Shown here: one piece after another, positions 36,178 through 44,493 of the stretch
How positions within the stretch are numbered: position 1 is the stretch's first letter
Layout of the letters: each line of letters begins with the position of its first letter
NCBI RefSeq assembly: GCF_000282635.1
Contig: NZ_AKIW01000025.1
Span: 1-53,544, forward strand
Length of the DNA: 53,544 bases
Direction of reading: 5' to 3'
Origin: Variovorax sp. CF313
GTDB lineage: Bacteria; Pseudomonadota; Gammaproteobacteria; Burkholderiales; Burkholderiaceae_C
Made by a program: the position numbers and the translations under genes
The notes under the pieces: generated by a model
Told to the model about the DNA's origin: nothing
Seen by the model: the letters and a program-made list of their open reading frames with translations, nothing else
Databases searched by the model: none

Positions 36178-37184
36178 TGGCCTTCGAGTTCGATCACGCA
36201 AACACTTGCCCAAGCTGTCCATATGGCGGCTGCTCGGAGGACTTGCGAGCCAGCCCCGTAGGCAAACGGGCGACCAAGTTTCGGTTCAACCAGATACCGG
36301 CGATGAACTGCACTTTCGCTGACTTCATTCCAGGTACCGATAACGACCCCGCGCCAACCCGAACGTATGGCGAGTATCTGGCACGCTTTCAGTCGAATGC
36401 GCGGTTGGCGGGGCCTGTGCTGTTTGGGGCTGAGTTCGACTTGGGGACGTCTGCCATTGCGAAGGTTGAAGGCGACGTCTTTGAGTTGCTTGAGGCCGGT
36501 GCTCTCTGGGGCGCAGCGGCGGCGTGGAATCGCTACATGGACGGAGGGGTGTGGGACTCAGGTGTGTTCACGTGCCCGACCGATGCCGTACCTACGCCGA
36601 CAAGGAAGGTGGCTATCGTCAAGTTGCCTCGTGGCTACGATGCAACCAAGCTTTTCAAGCCCGAAGTGCGTGCATCCATACAAGCCCATGAGGCTGCCCT
36701 GAAACGGCGCGGGATGGAGCTTGGCCTCTCGTCGCCAGACATTGTTGGTGTGCGATTGCCGGACCCAATGCCGGCATCGATGGCTGCATTCCTGCGGCCT
36801 ATCGACAACTTGAGTGCGGCGAATCTCATGCTGCTAGAAAATGCCCACAAGCTCCTAGAAGGCACCATAGAGGCGACGGGGTTTCTTTTGGCGATTGCAG
36901 TCAAGCGTACGACGCGAAGCGATCGGTTGTATCAACCGCTCTTCGAGGCCAACGTACTAAAGTATCTAATTGAGTTCGTCTTGCGCGGATCCGCGTTCCG
37001 TTTCTACGCCCATCTGAATTCATTCGAAGGGGCGGACGTTCGCGGACGATATGCTGCGGCATCGCTGGTCTCCCTGATTCGTGGGGGTACCCCCGGCCCA
37101 GCTGTTGATGCGCTCTATTTGGCCCTCGGGCCGCGGGACTCCGCCCAGTCAGTACTAGACGACCTCCCCCTGTTTGCGCTCTAG
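36177..37184 (+). CDS. Type II restriction endonuclease, Cfr10I/Bse634I-like
   Basis: This 335-residue protein shows the circularly rearranged active site of the Cfr10I/Bse634I/NgoMIV/SgrAI group: SSPD (Asp188), then 54 residues, then Lys243 in VKRTTRSDRLYQPLFEAN with Glu257 13 residues further (PD...K-x13-E). Relatives cut sites with a CCGG core, so a CCGG-containing target is expected, though not proven. The N-terminus contains CPSCPYGGC, an unusual cysteine cluster. It starts at GTG 36177, overlapping the controller stop, so expression depends on the C promoter. The last 30 bases overlap the convergent vsr gene. Confidence 0.88.
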   Translation: MAFEFDHANTCPSCPYGGCSEDLRASPVGKRATKFRFNQIPAMNCTFADFIPGTDNDPAPTRTYGEYLARFQSNARLAGPVLFGAEFDLGTSAIAKVEGDVFELLEAGALWGAAAAWNRYMDGGVWDSGVFTCPTDAVPTPTRKVAIVKLPRGYDATKLFKPEVRASIQAHEAALKRRGMELGLSSPDIVGVRLPDPMPASMAAFLRPIDNLSAANLMLLENAHKLLEGTIEATGFLLAIAVKRTTRSDRLYQPLFEANVLKYLIEFVLRGSAFRFYAHLNSFEGADVRGRYAAASLVSLIRGGTPGPAVDALYLALGPRDSAQSVLDDLPLFAL

Positions 37185-37655
37185 GGAGCGAGGGGCTTCT
37201 AGGAAACGCACAAGACGCCTCTCGAGTCGTGACAAGTCGCCAAGGCGCGTACTGCATTCCCATACCGTAGCCACGCGCCAGCCGAGCTTGCGCAGGGTCC
37301 GCCTGTGCCGCATATCGCGACGCTTGTTGCCCAGGATTTTGTTTTGCCAGAAAGCCGCGTTGGTTTTTGGCTTCGACCCTAGCCGACAGTCGTGTCCGTG
37401 CCAAAAGCAACCGTCTACAAAGATGACCGCCTTACGCAGAGGGAACACGAGGTCCGGTTTGCCGGGGAGTCGTTTGTCGTGCAGCACATACCGGTATCCA
37501 AGGCGGTGCAGCATTCGACGGACAACAAGCTCGGGTTTGGTGTCGACTGAGCGAATGCGGCCCATCAGCGCGCTTCGGGCTGCTGTCGGTGGAAGCGGCG
37601 ACGAGTCCGATGTAGGGGGCAGGTTGGATGGCATAACAGAGCGCCCAAACTCCAT
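37155..37655 (-). CDS. vsr: Very short patch repair endonuclease
   Basis: This protein of up to 166 residues nicks beside T:G mismatches created by deamination of 5-methylcytosine. Family blocks: RSALMGRIRSVDTKPELVVR, LPGKPDLVFP (catalytic Asp68), and IFVDGCFWHGHDC with the Zn/active-site His and Cys. ATG 37634 (159 residues) is an alternative start nearer to the usual length. It converges on and overlaps the nuclease gene. Linkage to a C5-methyltransferase is typical, since the methylated cytosines become mutational hot spots. Confidence 0.93.
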   Translation of the reverse strand: MEFGRSVMPSNLPPTSDSSPLPPTAARSALMGRIRSVDTKPELVVRRMLHRLGYRYVLHDKRLPGKPDLVFPLRKAVIFVDGCFWHGHDCRLGSKPKTNAAFWQNKILGNKRRDMRHRRTLRKLGWRVATVWECSTRLGDLSRLERRLVRFLEAPRSLERKQGEVV

Positions 37656-37833
37656 GGTAACTTGGGACAGCGTCTTTGAACCACCGACACGCCCGGTGCA
37701 GCAATATCGATGATGCGCGCATTGAGGAGGTTTTTGCCATCGTCGCGGGCATGTTCCTTAGGCTCGGGCGGCATGGGGCCAGCGCCGCTAGCGCCACGAT
37801 AGAAGCAAGCCTCCATCGTGACCCGGCAACAAC

Positions 37834-39912
37834 TCAGACGCCCTGCACGTAGGCGCGAACCGCGGGCCCGTACCGCTTGAGCTTGATGTCCAGAAAAGAA
37901 ACGCCGACGCGGTCGCCTAGGCGCTTCGGATCCAGCACGTACATGGCCCCTTCGATGGTCAGTACTTCATCGCCCATCAGCTTGTGGCGAACCGACTCGC
38001 CTAAGACACCCTTCGTCATTCGAGCATGCTCGATCTTTCCGCGGAAGCGTGCGAGTTGGCCCTTGCTGTGCGATCTGAACGACATGACCAAGCGGCGAAG
38101 AGCGCGCAGCGCGTCCGCCGTGGCGGGATCCTCCGCCGGCCCGCTTTCGGACGAAAAATTTGTCCACGGATATGCCTTGGAACCTGGCCAAGTCACCTGG
38201 AGTTCAGCACCGTGCCGCACCGTCACTAAAGGGGTGCTTTCTGCCGATTCGAACTGCTGAGCTTCGAGCACTGCCGCAGTGTCGGCTTGATCGGAGCTGC
38301 CAGCGCCCGTCGGATGCTTTGATGCTTCTAGCTTCACAACTAGTTCTGAGCAGTGCAACAAGAGCGTTCGGACATTCAGGGCTAGGGGCGCCACGAGTTC
38401 GAGCTGCCCACCTTCGCCCATTTCGATGTCCATACCACCGGCGTCCACGCTCACTCCAGCAACGCGGCGACCGAATTGGAGGGTGCCACCGTTCTCCGCG
38501 AACATCTCGAAGACCCTTGAATCTTGGGGCCCGCTACCGACTGTGATTTCGACGTCAACCAGTTCTTCGTCTGCGTCGCCCTCCACGGAAAGCCTCGCGA
38601 CCTCTCCGGACTGCGACTTGGCCTGCACGGACTCGAACAACAAGCCGATGTGCGCAGCCGGCAGCTTTTCACCGACTTGCGGGGATCCTCGATAGAAGTC
38701 GAAGAGGAAAGGATTCGGAGCATGGTGATCTTTACGTGCGTACGCCTCCGCAGCGCTCCTCAGGTCGGTATTCGAGTGCAGAAGCGCGTGGGCAACGATG
38801 CACGCGCTGAAAACGGCGCCTGACGGAGCCCTGCCCGAGCCGTCCAGGAATGGGTGTTGCTCTAGGAAGGTCGCAACGGCATGCTCATACGGGCCGATCG
38901 CATGCTGCGGAAGGTCCATCCGTATCGCTGGGGTGGCAACCCCAAGTACTCGGCTTGATAGCCGCACCAACTGCTCGGTCTCGCCGTAAACCGTGGCATC
39001 GACCGGGAAACCGGGAACGCTGGCCCTCATCTGGTTCACCAGCTTTGTCGACTCGCGTTGCAGTATCTCCGATACCAGGCGCTCCAGGATCTTGCCTTCC
39101 AAGATGCGCAGCGTGGCCGGTCCGACTTGCGACGGATTCGTTTCGCCGGCAATGACTTTCGCTACTGCCTCGAGCACGGGCGCGTATCCAACGAATCGAT
39201 TGCCGTCCTGCGAAGATGCAATCGTCAGCCGCTCTACGAGTGTCTCGACCGCTTGCCGATACTTGCTGGGGTGAGTCTCGAGCGGCTGCTTGAGGTCGGG
39301 GTACTCCTTCTTTGCGAGCTTGGTTAGGGAAGCGACCACGAACGCGATGGCGCGCTCCGCATCGAACAATTCAATGTCAAATATGGGGCAGTCCAGACCC
39401 GCCTTGTCGTTCAATATTGCCCAACATTCCTCGACGATTCCGACACGGCCAATGAGAACCAGTGGGAGCGATCCCTTCTGGGCGACGCTGGCTACGTCCG
39501 CTAGAAAGTCCTCAAATGCGGCCTGCGTTACGCGAAGCCGGGCCTCATCCAGAGCATCGATGACCAGCGTAGTCTGACCGGCCTCCCATTGACTCAACAG
39601 GCCGTTCTGTACCAAGCCGCCCACCACGTAGCTTCCGCCTACGGCAGTGGCCTGGGCGAGGTCGACATAGACCGCGTTGGAAGCCGCACAGATCGCCTTG
39701 GCCAGCGTCGTCTTGCCCACGGCCCCGGGGGCCGCGATTAGCCACACTGGCTGGCTGAGGTCAGTGCTATCGGGTCGCAGCGAGAGATCCGCTTGAACGT
39801 AAGACTCGTCGCCTTGCTTGATCACCGCCCAGCCGTTCGACTTAAGCGTTTCCCCGGGAGCTTGCACAGCTGCGAGCCTCTGGCGCCAAAAACTTTCGAT
39901 GGAATACGACAT
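37834..39912 (-). CDS. NACHT/STAND-like P-loop NTPase of unknown function, candidate defence protein
   Basis: This 692-residue protein starts with a short helical leader, then Walker A APGAVGKTT (61-69) and an extended Walker B TTLVIDALDEA (114-124), the hhhhDxxDE form typical of NACHT/STAND ATPases. A sensor-like Arg follows in LVLIGRVG (151-158). The region from about 210 to 400 is helical. The region from about 420 to 560 is beta-rich and acidic (LSVEGDADEELVDVEITVGS). No membrane span, nuclease, TIR or protease motif is evident. The gene lies between an R-M system and satellite core genes. Such a position and domain suggest antiviral function, but that is inference. Confidence 0.8.
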   Translation of the reverse strand: MSYSIESFWRQRLAAVQAPGETLKSNGWAVIKQGDESYVQADLSLRPDSTDLSQPVWLIAAPGAVGKTTLAKAICAASNAVYVDLAQATAVGGSYVVGGLVQNGLLSQWEAGQTTLVIDALDEARLRVTQAAFEDFLADVASVAQKGSLPLVLIGRVGIVEECWAILNDKAGLDCPIFDIELFDAERAIAFVVASLTKLAKKEYPDLKQPLETHPSKYRQAVETLVERLTIASSQDGNRFVGYAPVLEAVAKVIAGETNPSQVGPATLRILEGKILERLVSEILQRESTKLVNQMRASVPGFPVDATVYGETEQLVRLSSRVLGVATPAIRMDLPQHAIGPYEHAVATFLEQHPFLDGSGRAPSGAVFSACIVAHALLHSNTDLRSAAEAYARKDHHAPNPFLFDFYRGSPQVGEKLPAAHIGLLFESVQAKSQSGEVARLSVEGDADEELVDVEITVGSGPQDSRVFEMFAENGGTLQFGRRVAGVSVDAGGMDIEMGEGGQLELVAPLALNVRTLLLHCSELVVKLEASKHPTGAGSSDQADTAAVLEAQQFESAESTPLVTVRHGAELQVTWPGSKAYPWTNFSSESGPAEDPATADALRALRRLVMSFRSHSKGQLARFRGKIEHARMTKGVLGESVRHKLMGDEVLTIEGAMYVLDPKRLGDRVGVSFLDIKLKRYGPAVRAYVQGV

Positions 39913-40174
39913 TGCCTTGCTTTCTAAGGAGGATAGGAATAATGCCTGCGCCGCGGATCTGGCTGCGCCTCTGAACCATGCTCAGCATACGCTGGGACCT
40001 TGAGGGCAGCGCGAACGCAACTGTTTCGCCGATGCTTCACTTGAGTCTTCGGGCGCCGTAGTGAGTACCACACGGAAGTATTTGACGACGCGCCGGCGGG
40101 CAACTTGCGGCTGAACATAGCCGGTGTGCTCTAGCCCTTGCCGAGGTCACTTCGAGACCCAACGCCCGCCTGCA

Positions 40175-40702
40175 TCAACCGTTCGACTGCTCTTTAGAAG
40201 CGGCAGCCCAGGCCTCGGGCGTCATGACGCCACCCACTATCAGCACGCCGGCCGCGCTGTTCGCGGTGAGGTCAGTGCGGTTCTCGGTCCGCACCGACGC
40301 GTCCAGGCCCAGCATCCGAGCACGCCGCGTCATGATGTTCAGCGCCGAGTTGAGCGCGGCAAGGTCACCTCGGCAGGCGTCGGCATAGACGGGCATGAAC
40401 ATCGCATCAAGTCGCCCAAGCTCCAGCTTCCGAACGTCGTCAGCGGGCTCCTGCAGCGTGCGCTTGAGCGCGCTTTCCACGGCGCTCCATGCGGTTTGCG
40501 GGCTGCCCATGCCGAGCCTGTCCGCGATCTCGGCGTAGGTCAGGCCCATCTTGCGGTAGTGAAGCGCCTTCACCTGCTGGTCAACGGCTTCGAGGCGCCG
40601 CTGGCTGTGCAGGCTTTCGCCGGGTCGATTCTTCGCCCTGTGCTTGGGCTTGACGGCGGCCAGCGAATTGCCGGCTGCAACCGGAACGGCGATAGTGGCC
40701 AT
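40175..40702 (-). CDS. HTH protein resembling phage small terminase / DNA-packaging recognition subunits
   Basis: This 175-residue protein has a helix-turn-helix-like region (VKALHYRKMGLTYAEIADRL then GMGSPQTAWSAVESALKRTL) followed by a helical segment LNSALNIMTRRARMLGLDA, a pattern I associate with small phage packaging or terminase-linked HTH proteins. In a satellite this could redirect a helper phage's packaging. A DNA-binding regulator is the alternative. It is the last gene of the minus-strand core cluster. Confidence 0.6.
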   Translation of the reverse strand: MATIAVPVAAGNSLAAVKPKHRAKNRPGESLHSQRRLEAVDQQVKALHYRKMGLTYAEIADRLGMGSPQTAWSAVESALKRTLQEPADDVRKLELGRLDAMFMPVYADACRGDLAALNSALNIMTRRARMLGLDASVRTENRTDLTANSAAGVLIVGGVMTPEAWAAASKEQSNG

Positions 40703-40705
40703 GGT

Positions 40706-40915
40706 TCAGGCCTCGTCCCGCACTGCCATGACCTCGCCCCTGGCAGTGCGCCACAACGAATAGCCGTCGGGCGGAGGTGCCCAACCGGCAGGCGGGTCAA
40801 TCAGCGCGCCACCATGGATGCGAGCGAACTCAGCGAACGGCAAGCGCTCCATGTGCACAGCCGCATCGGGGACGGCGGCGCCGTCAGCGCGGAAACGATA
40901 GGTGACAACCTTCAT
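40706..40915 (-). CDS. Small hypothetical protein (69 residues)
   Basis: Begins MKVVTYRFRADGAAVPDAAV and contains a proline-rich centre (DPPAGWAPPPDGYSLWRTAR). It lies three bases from each neighbour's boundary in the tightly packed minus-strand cluster, which is the main evidence that it is real. Function unknown. Confidence 0.6.
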   Translation of the reverse strand: MKVVTYRFRADGAAVPDAAVHMERLPFAEFARIHGGALIDPPAGWAPPPDGYSLWRTARGEVMAVRDEA

Positions 40916-40918
40916 GGC

Positions 40919-41377
40919 TTACTCCTTCTGGGCGATGTGCCCGATCGCGCTGGATCGCGCAACGCCTCGTGGCGAACTGGTCTTCGTCGGGGCACTCCCT
41001 TTTCCCTCGATCGATTTGTCGACTTCTTGCCAGTCGCGCCTGGCCGGTTCATCCGGTGCCGCGTGGCACCCGCGGAAGTGATCGAGCAAATCACCCCGAA
41101 GGTGCAACGGCATCGACAGACAATCCCGCTCCATGTCGGCGCGGGCGGCAAGGCCGTCGCCATGCTGGTCGCACACGCCCATCGCGGCCTCCAATAGGTC
41201 GGCGAGGGTCTGGTGGGCGTCGGCCAGGAACGCGAGCATCGCGGACTTGTGTTCGCGCAGAAGCTGCCGAAGCTCGGCAGTCAACCGCTCGGACGGGCCG
41301 ATTACCAGCTTGTCGCCGTCGGCGCGGAGGTACATGCCAGCGTCGTGAACAGCGCGGTAGAGGTCGACGGGTTTCAT
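40919..41377 (-). CDS. TubC N-terminal docking domain-like protein
   Basis: This 152-residue protein starts MKPVDLYRAVHDAGMYLRAD and continues DKLVIGPSERLTAELRQLL then REHKSAMLAFL. That is the small alpha/beta fold first described as the TubC docking domain, often found beside replication genes in phages and islands. The remainder is low-complexity and polar. The ATG overlaps the stop of the helicase gene (TGATG) and has GAGGAGG upstream, so it is translated by coupling. Its role is unknown; protein-protein contact with replication proteins is plausible. Confidence 0.75.
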   Translation of the reverse strand: MKPVDLYRAVHDAGMYLRADGDKLVIGPSERLTAELRQLLREHKSAMLAFLADAHQTLADLLEAAMGVCDQHGDGLAARADMERDCLSMPLHLRGDLLDHFRGCHAAPDEPARRDWQEVDKSIEGKGSAPTKTSSPRGVARSSAIGHIAQKE

Positions 41378-42597
41378 CAAAGCACCTCCTCAGAGCATGC
41401 GCCATTCGGCACAGCGTCGACCGCAGGGCTGCAGCCGGCAGCATCTCCCGATTCACCGAAGGTGCCCAATTTCTGCCGAAGGTGCCCATCGTTTCGCGTG
41501 GGCACCTTCGGAGGTTTCTGGGCATCTTCAGGAAGCTGCCAGTACCAGCCTTCCTTGAGACCACCTTTCCTGGGAACGACTCCAAGGCTGTCAGCGGCAC
41601 GTCGAACCGTGTGCCAGGCGTGGCCCGCTTCCCCGGCTTCGCGCATCAAGGCATTGACCGGCGTCGGCGCGGTCAAGCGCTCGCGCAGGAAGCTTTCGGC
41701 TTTGCCCTTCGCGGTGGCCTTGCTCCGATGTTCGTCCGGCTCTGCCAACAACTGCCGCGCCGTGCCTGCGACCGATTGGCCCCAGGCAATGCGGCTGGCA
41801 ACGATGCCGGGCGAGGGCTCCACCTGCTCGATGCTGTACTCGAAGCCCCCCTCGTCCGGGCCGATGTTGGACTTCCCGCGGGCAAGGACGCCCCGGTCTT
41901 CGCCGTTTTCGGTTTTGACCTTTGCAGCCACCAACACGACGCGGGCCACCGCCGCGAAGGCGATCGATCCGACCACCCGGCTCGCGGGATCAGCCCCGGC
42001 GCCAGCCTTGCTGAAGTGGCTGATGCCGACCGCCGCTGCGTCGATTCGGCTCGCAAGATCAACCACGGGCTGCAGAGCGCGCCGCACCTCGGTGTTCTTG
42101 TGGCTGTCGCCGCGAACGGCGGAAACGACGGGGTCGACGATCAGCAGTTTCACGCCGCCGACGGCTCGAGCCTGTTCTTCCAGCGCGGCCATGTGGCGGG
42201 CCGGGTCAAAAGATTGCACCTCACCCTCGACCCGCACACCGCTGACGAAGTAGCAGCGCGTGCGGTCGGCGCCGGCCGCCAGGAGGCGCGGCAACAGGGT
42301 ATCGGCGGGGTCATCCTCGCCACTCCAGATCAACACGTTGCCCGGCTCGCAGCGCGAACCATCGGCCCAATGCCCACCGACCGTGACTGTTGCCGCCATC
42401 TTCATGGCGATCGTGGTTTTGCCCTGGCCAGTAGCGCCGGCCAACATGTGCAGCTTCCCAAGCGCCAGCCACCCTGGCCACAACCATCGAATCGGCTCAG
42501 GCGTCAGGTCGGCGCCGTTGATCAATACCACCACATCGCCAGGCACGGGGGTTGCGGCCTCCATGCCGGCCCGCACCGCGGCAAGACCGGCGTTCAT
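41377..42597 (-). CDS. RepA-like replicative helicase/ATPase (AAA_25 type)
   Basis: This 406-residue RecA-fold ATPase resembles RSF1010 RepA and phage relatives. Walker A is GATGQGKTT (54-62), Walker B VKLLIVDPVVSA, with a following GISHFSKAG sensor segment. The C-terminal part (about 300-360) looks like a winged helix (LRERLTAPTPVNALMREAGE). The last 50 residues are low complexity and are encoded by DNA carrying a triple 13-bp repeat. It overlaps both the primase (ATGA) and TubC-like genes. It probably unwinds DNA during replication of the excised element. Confidence 0.88.
   Translation of the reverse strand: MNAGLAAVRAGMEAATPVPGDVVVLINGADLTPEPIRWLWPGWLALGKLHMLAGATGQGKTTIAMKMAATVTVGGHWADGSRCEPGNVLIWSGEDDPADTLLPRLLAAGADRTRCYFVSGVRVEGEVQSFDPARHMAALEEQARAVGGVKLLIVDPVVSAVRGDSHKNTEVRRALQPVVDLASRIDAAAVGISHFSKAGAGADPASRVVGSIAFAAVARVVLVAAKVKTENGEDRGVLARGKSNIGPDEGGFEYSIEQVEPSPGIVASRIAWGQSVAGTARQLLAEPDEHRSKATAKGKAESFLRERLTAPTPVNALMREAGEAGHAWHTVRRAADSLGVVPRKGGLKEGWYWQLPEDAQKPPKVPTRNDGHLRQKLGTFGESGDAAGCSPAVDAVPNGACSEEVL
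41456..41511. repeat. Triple 13-bp repeat inside the helicase gene
   Basis: CCGAAGGTGCCCA occurs at 41456-41468 and 41476-41488 as direct copies 20 bp apart, and its exact complement TGGGCACCTTCGG at 41499-41511. The last two form a perfect 13-bp stem with a 10-base loop. Iteron-like spacing close to the replication genes suggests a replication origin or a regulatory hairpin. Confidence 0.6.
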
Positions 42598-43481
42598 GCC
42601 TGTTCTCCGATCCGAACCGCGCCAGCGAGCTGATGCAAGTCGTTGAAGTCGGTGTCCTTGTCGTCGCGTGGCAGACCGGTGAAGTCGGGCACCGCCACCT
42701 TGCCGCCCACCGCCTGCGCTGCCAATCTCGCCGCACTCAGACCCGGATTTTCCGGCGTCTTCCAGTCGTCATCCGCTGCGATGATGATCTCGAGGGATGG
42801 GTACTTGGCGCGCAGTGCCACGGCAACCGGAAGCAAGTTCCCGGCACTGAAGGCGACCGCAACTGCATCGCCCATGGCCTCGTGAATCGTCGCGCCGGTG
42901 GCGTAACCTTCGCAGACGAACACGCGGCCCATCGGCTTTCCGATTGCGTGGTAGCAAGCCCGCACTCGGCCACCGGGCATGAAGCACTTTGTGCCATCGG
43001 GGGAGATGATCTGCAGGCTGTTCAGCTTGCCGGTGGCGTCGTGCATCGGGACGAGCAGCCGGTGCCCATCCATTCGGACGCCGTAGGGCTTCACTCCCTT
43101 TGCCGCGAGGTACGGATGCGCCACCGCCGGGCCTGCGTCCTCCCATGCAGCGAGCGCGTTCGACGCGGACTCGCCATGCACGCGCACCTCCTCGGCAGCG
43201 CGCTTGCGCTGTGCGTCCTTGATGCGCCGGCACATGGCCTGCCGCTCGGCGTCGCTCAACTCGTCTTCGCCCTTGGCACACCAGGTCTGTGACTCCCCAG
43301 AACGCCAGTCACCAAATACTCCGGCTGGCACGCCGTCGGGGTGAAATACGTACCAGCCGGCATCGTCACCGCGTTTGCCTGTAGGGCTGAAGCGGTGAAT
43401 ATCGCCGTCGGCATGGAGCGGGTCCGGCGGCGTCAGGCCGGCTGCTTCCATTGCACTCAGGAATTGATCCGTGGCGCTCAT
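42594..43481 (-). CDS. TOPRIM-domain primase-like protein
   Basis: This 295-residue protein has a basic N-terminal region (FGDWRSGESQTWCAKGEDEL) and a C-terminal TOPRIM domain: VFVCEGYATGATIHEAMGDA (catalytic Glu and Gly), then IIIAADDDW (the DxD pair), and TDFNDLHQLAG at the end. This matches DUF7146/TOPRIM primases of phages and satellites. Overlaps ATGA with AlpA upstream and with the helicase downstream, so the three are one translational unit. It would prime DNA synthesis on the element. Confidence 0.9.
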   Translation of the reverse strand: MSATDQFLSAMEAAGLTPPDPLHADGDIHRFSPTGKRGDDAGWYVFHPDGVPAGVFGDWRSGESQTWCAKGEDELSDAERQAMCRRIKDAQRKRAAEEVRVHGESASNALAAWEDAGPAVAHPYLAAKGVKPYGVRMDGHRLLVPMHDATGKLNSLQIISPDGTKCFMPGGRVRACYHAIGKPMGRVFVCEGYATGATIHEAMGDAVAVAFSAGNLLPVAVALRAKYPSLEIIIAADDDWKTPENPGLSAARLAAQAVGGKVAVPDFTGLPRDDKDTDFNDLHQLAGAVRIGEQA

Positions 43482-43684
43482 GGCATACCGCCTTCGGCGC
43501 GTCTGGCAATAAATTCTTCGACGGCTGCAGCATCCCAGACAGTGACGGATTCGCCGAGCTTGAACGGCTTCGGAAATTTCCCTTCACGAACCCACCGCCA
43601 AACGGTTGCGGGACTGACAGGCAGCAGCCCGGTCCTGTCCTTGGTAGTTGCCAGGTCTGCAACCCGAATAACACGCTGTGCCAC
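43478..43684 (-). CDS. AlpA-family excisionase / transcriptional regulator
   Basis: This 68-residue MerR-like winged HTH reads RVADLATTKDRTGLLPVSPA, TVWRWVREGKFPKPFKLGE and VTVWDAAAVEEFIARR, the standard AlpA pattern. In P4-like satellites and Gram-negative PICIs AlpA proteins act as activators or excisionases. GTG start at 43684 with AAGGGG upstream. It is the first gene of the replication cluster and may control its promoter. Confidence 0.9.
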   Translation of the reverse strand: MAQRVIRVADLATTKDRTGLLPVSPATVWRWVREGKFPKPFKLGESVTVWDAAAVEEFIARRAEGGMP

Positions 43685-43794
43685 TCAACACCCCTTGAAA
43701 ATGCGCCATGGCGCGACGGGAGTGACTGTGGAGAAAGCGAGGACTTTAGTGAATTGCCAGTGCGCCGCACCGGCTAGCCAGTGCCACGCATCGG

Positions 43795-44328
43795 CTAGGA
43801 CGGATTCGGTTTCGGCACGTTTCGCAGCGCCTTGATTGCCGAAGAATATGACATTCCGAGTGCTGCGTGTTCCTCTTCCGCGCACCTCTCGCGGGTTGAG
43901 TACTTGCCGCTGGCCCATTCGCGTCGGATCGATTCTGCTTTTTCTCGAGCACCTCCAGGGCTGCTGTGTCGATGATCAGCTGCGTCCTTCGCCCTTTTGG
44001 ATGCTTGGCGTTTGTAGACCGCACCTCCCGCCGCGGCCGCCTGGCGCAGCAAACGCGGCATCGCCGCTTCCAACTCCGCAGCCATTTCCTTCAGCAACGC
44101 CGCGGTCTTGAGTTCGCTTGCCCCCGCTTCGGCCAACATGGTCGATGCTTGCTGATGGTCCTTGTTCGATCGATCGAACGTGGCCTTGAGATCATCAAGC
44201 ACGACCTTGTGCACGGCGAAGAGGAAAGTCGCCTGTTCATACGTCATATTCCGACGTGCCCATGCGGTCAAAATCTGGATCTGCTCTTCAAGTTCTTTGT
44301 CGATCATGCCTCCACTATCCGTCCGCAT
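43795..44328 (-). CDS. Hypothetical coiled-coil protein of the element
   Basis: This protein of up to 177 residues is helical and charged: LEEQIQILTAWARRNMTYEQ, then LKEMAAELEAAMPRLLRQ and KAESIRREWASGKYSTRERC. ATG 44307 (MIDKELEEQ) may be the true start, but its GGAGG is only one base away, while ATG 44328 has no ribosome site. It may contain a C-terminal HTH (SYSSAIKALRNVP) like accessory regulators placed next to AlpA genes. A perfect 16-bp palindrome lies inside it at 44164-44179. Function unknown. Confidence 0.6.
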   Translation of the reverse strand: MRTDSGGMIDKELEEQIQILTAWARRNMTYEQATFLFAVHKVVLDDLKATFDRSNKDHQQASTMLAEAGASELKTAALLKEMAAELEAAMPRLLRQAAAAGGAVYKRQASKRAKDAADHRHSSPGGAREKAESIRREWASGKYSTRERCAEEEHAALGMSYSSAIKALRNVPKPNPS

Positions 44329-44493
44329 CTCGTTGGTCGCGTCGATGGCCCCGGGTCATGATGAGGTACCGGAAGGTATCAATGCTATCCACGCGACCGC
44401 TTTGCTTACTGCGCGCCACTCATCTCGGCAAACCCAGAGCTTCGAAGCCACGTGCGCTGACCTCGCCAGCGCACGTGGCTTGGCAAGAATGAT

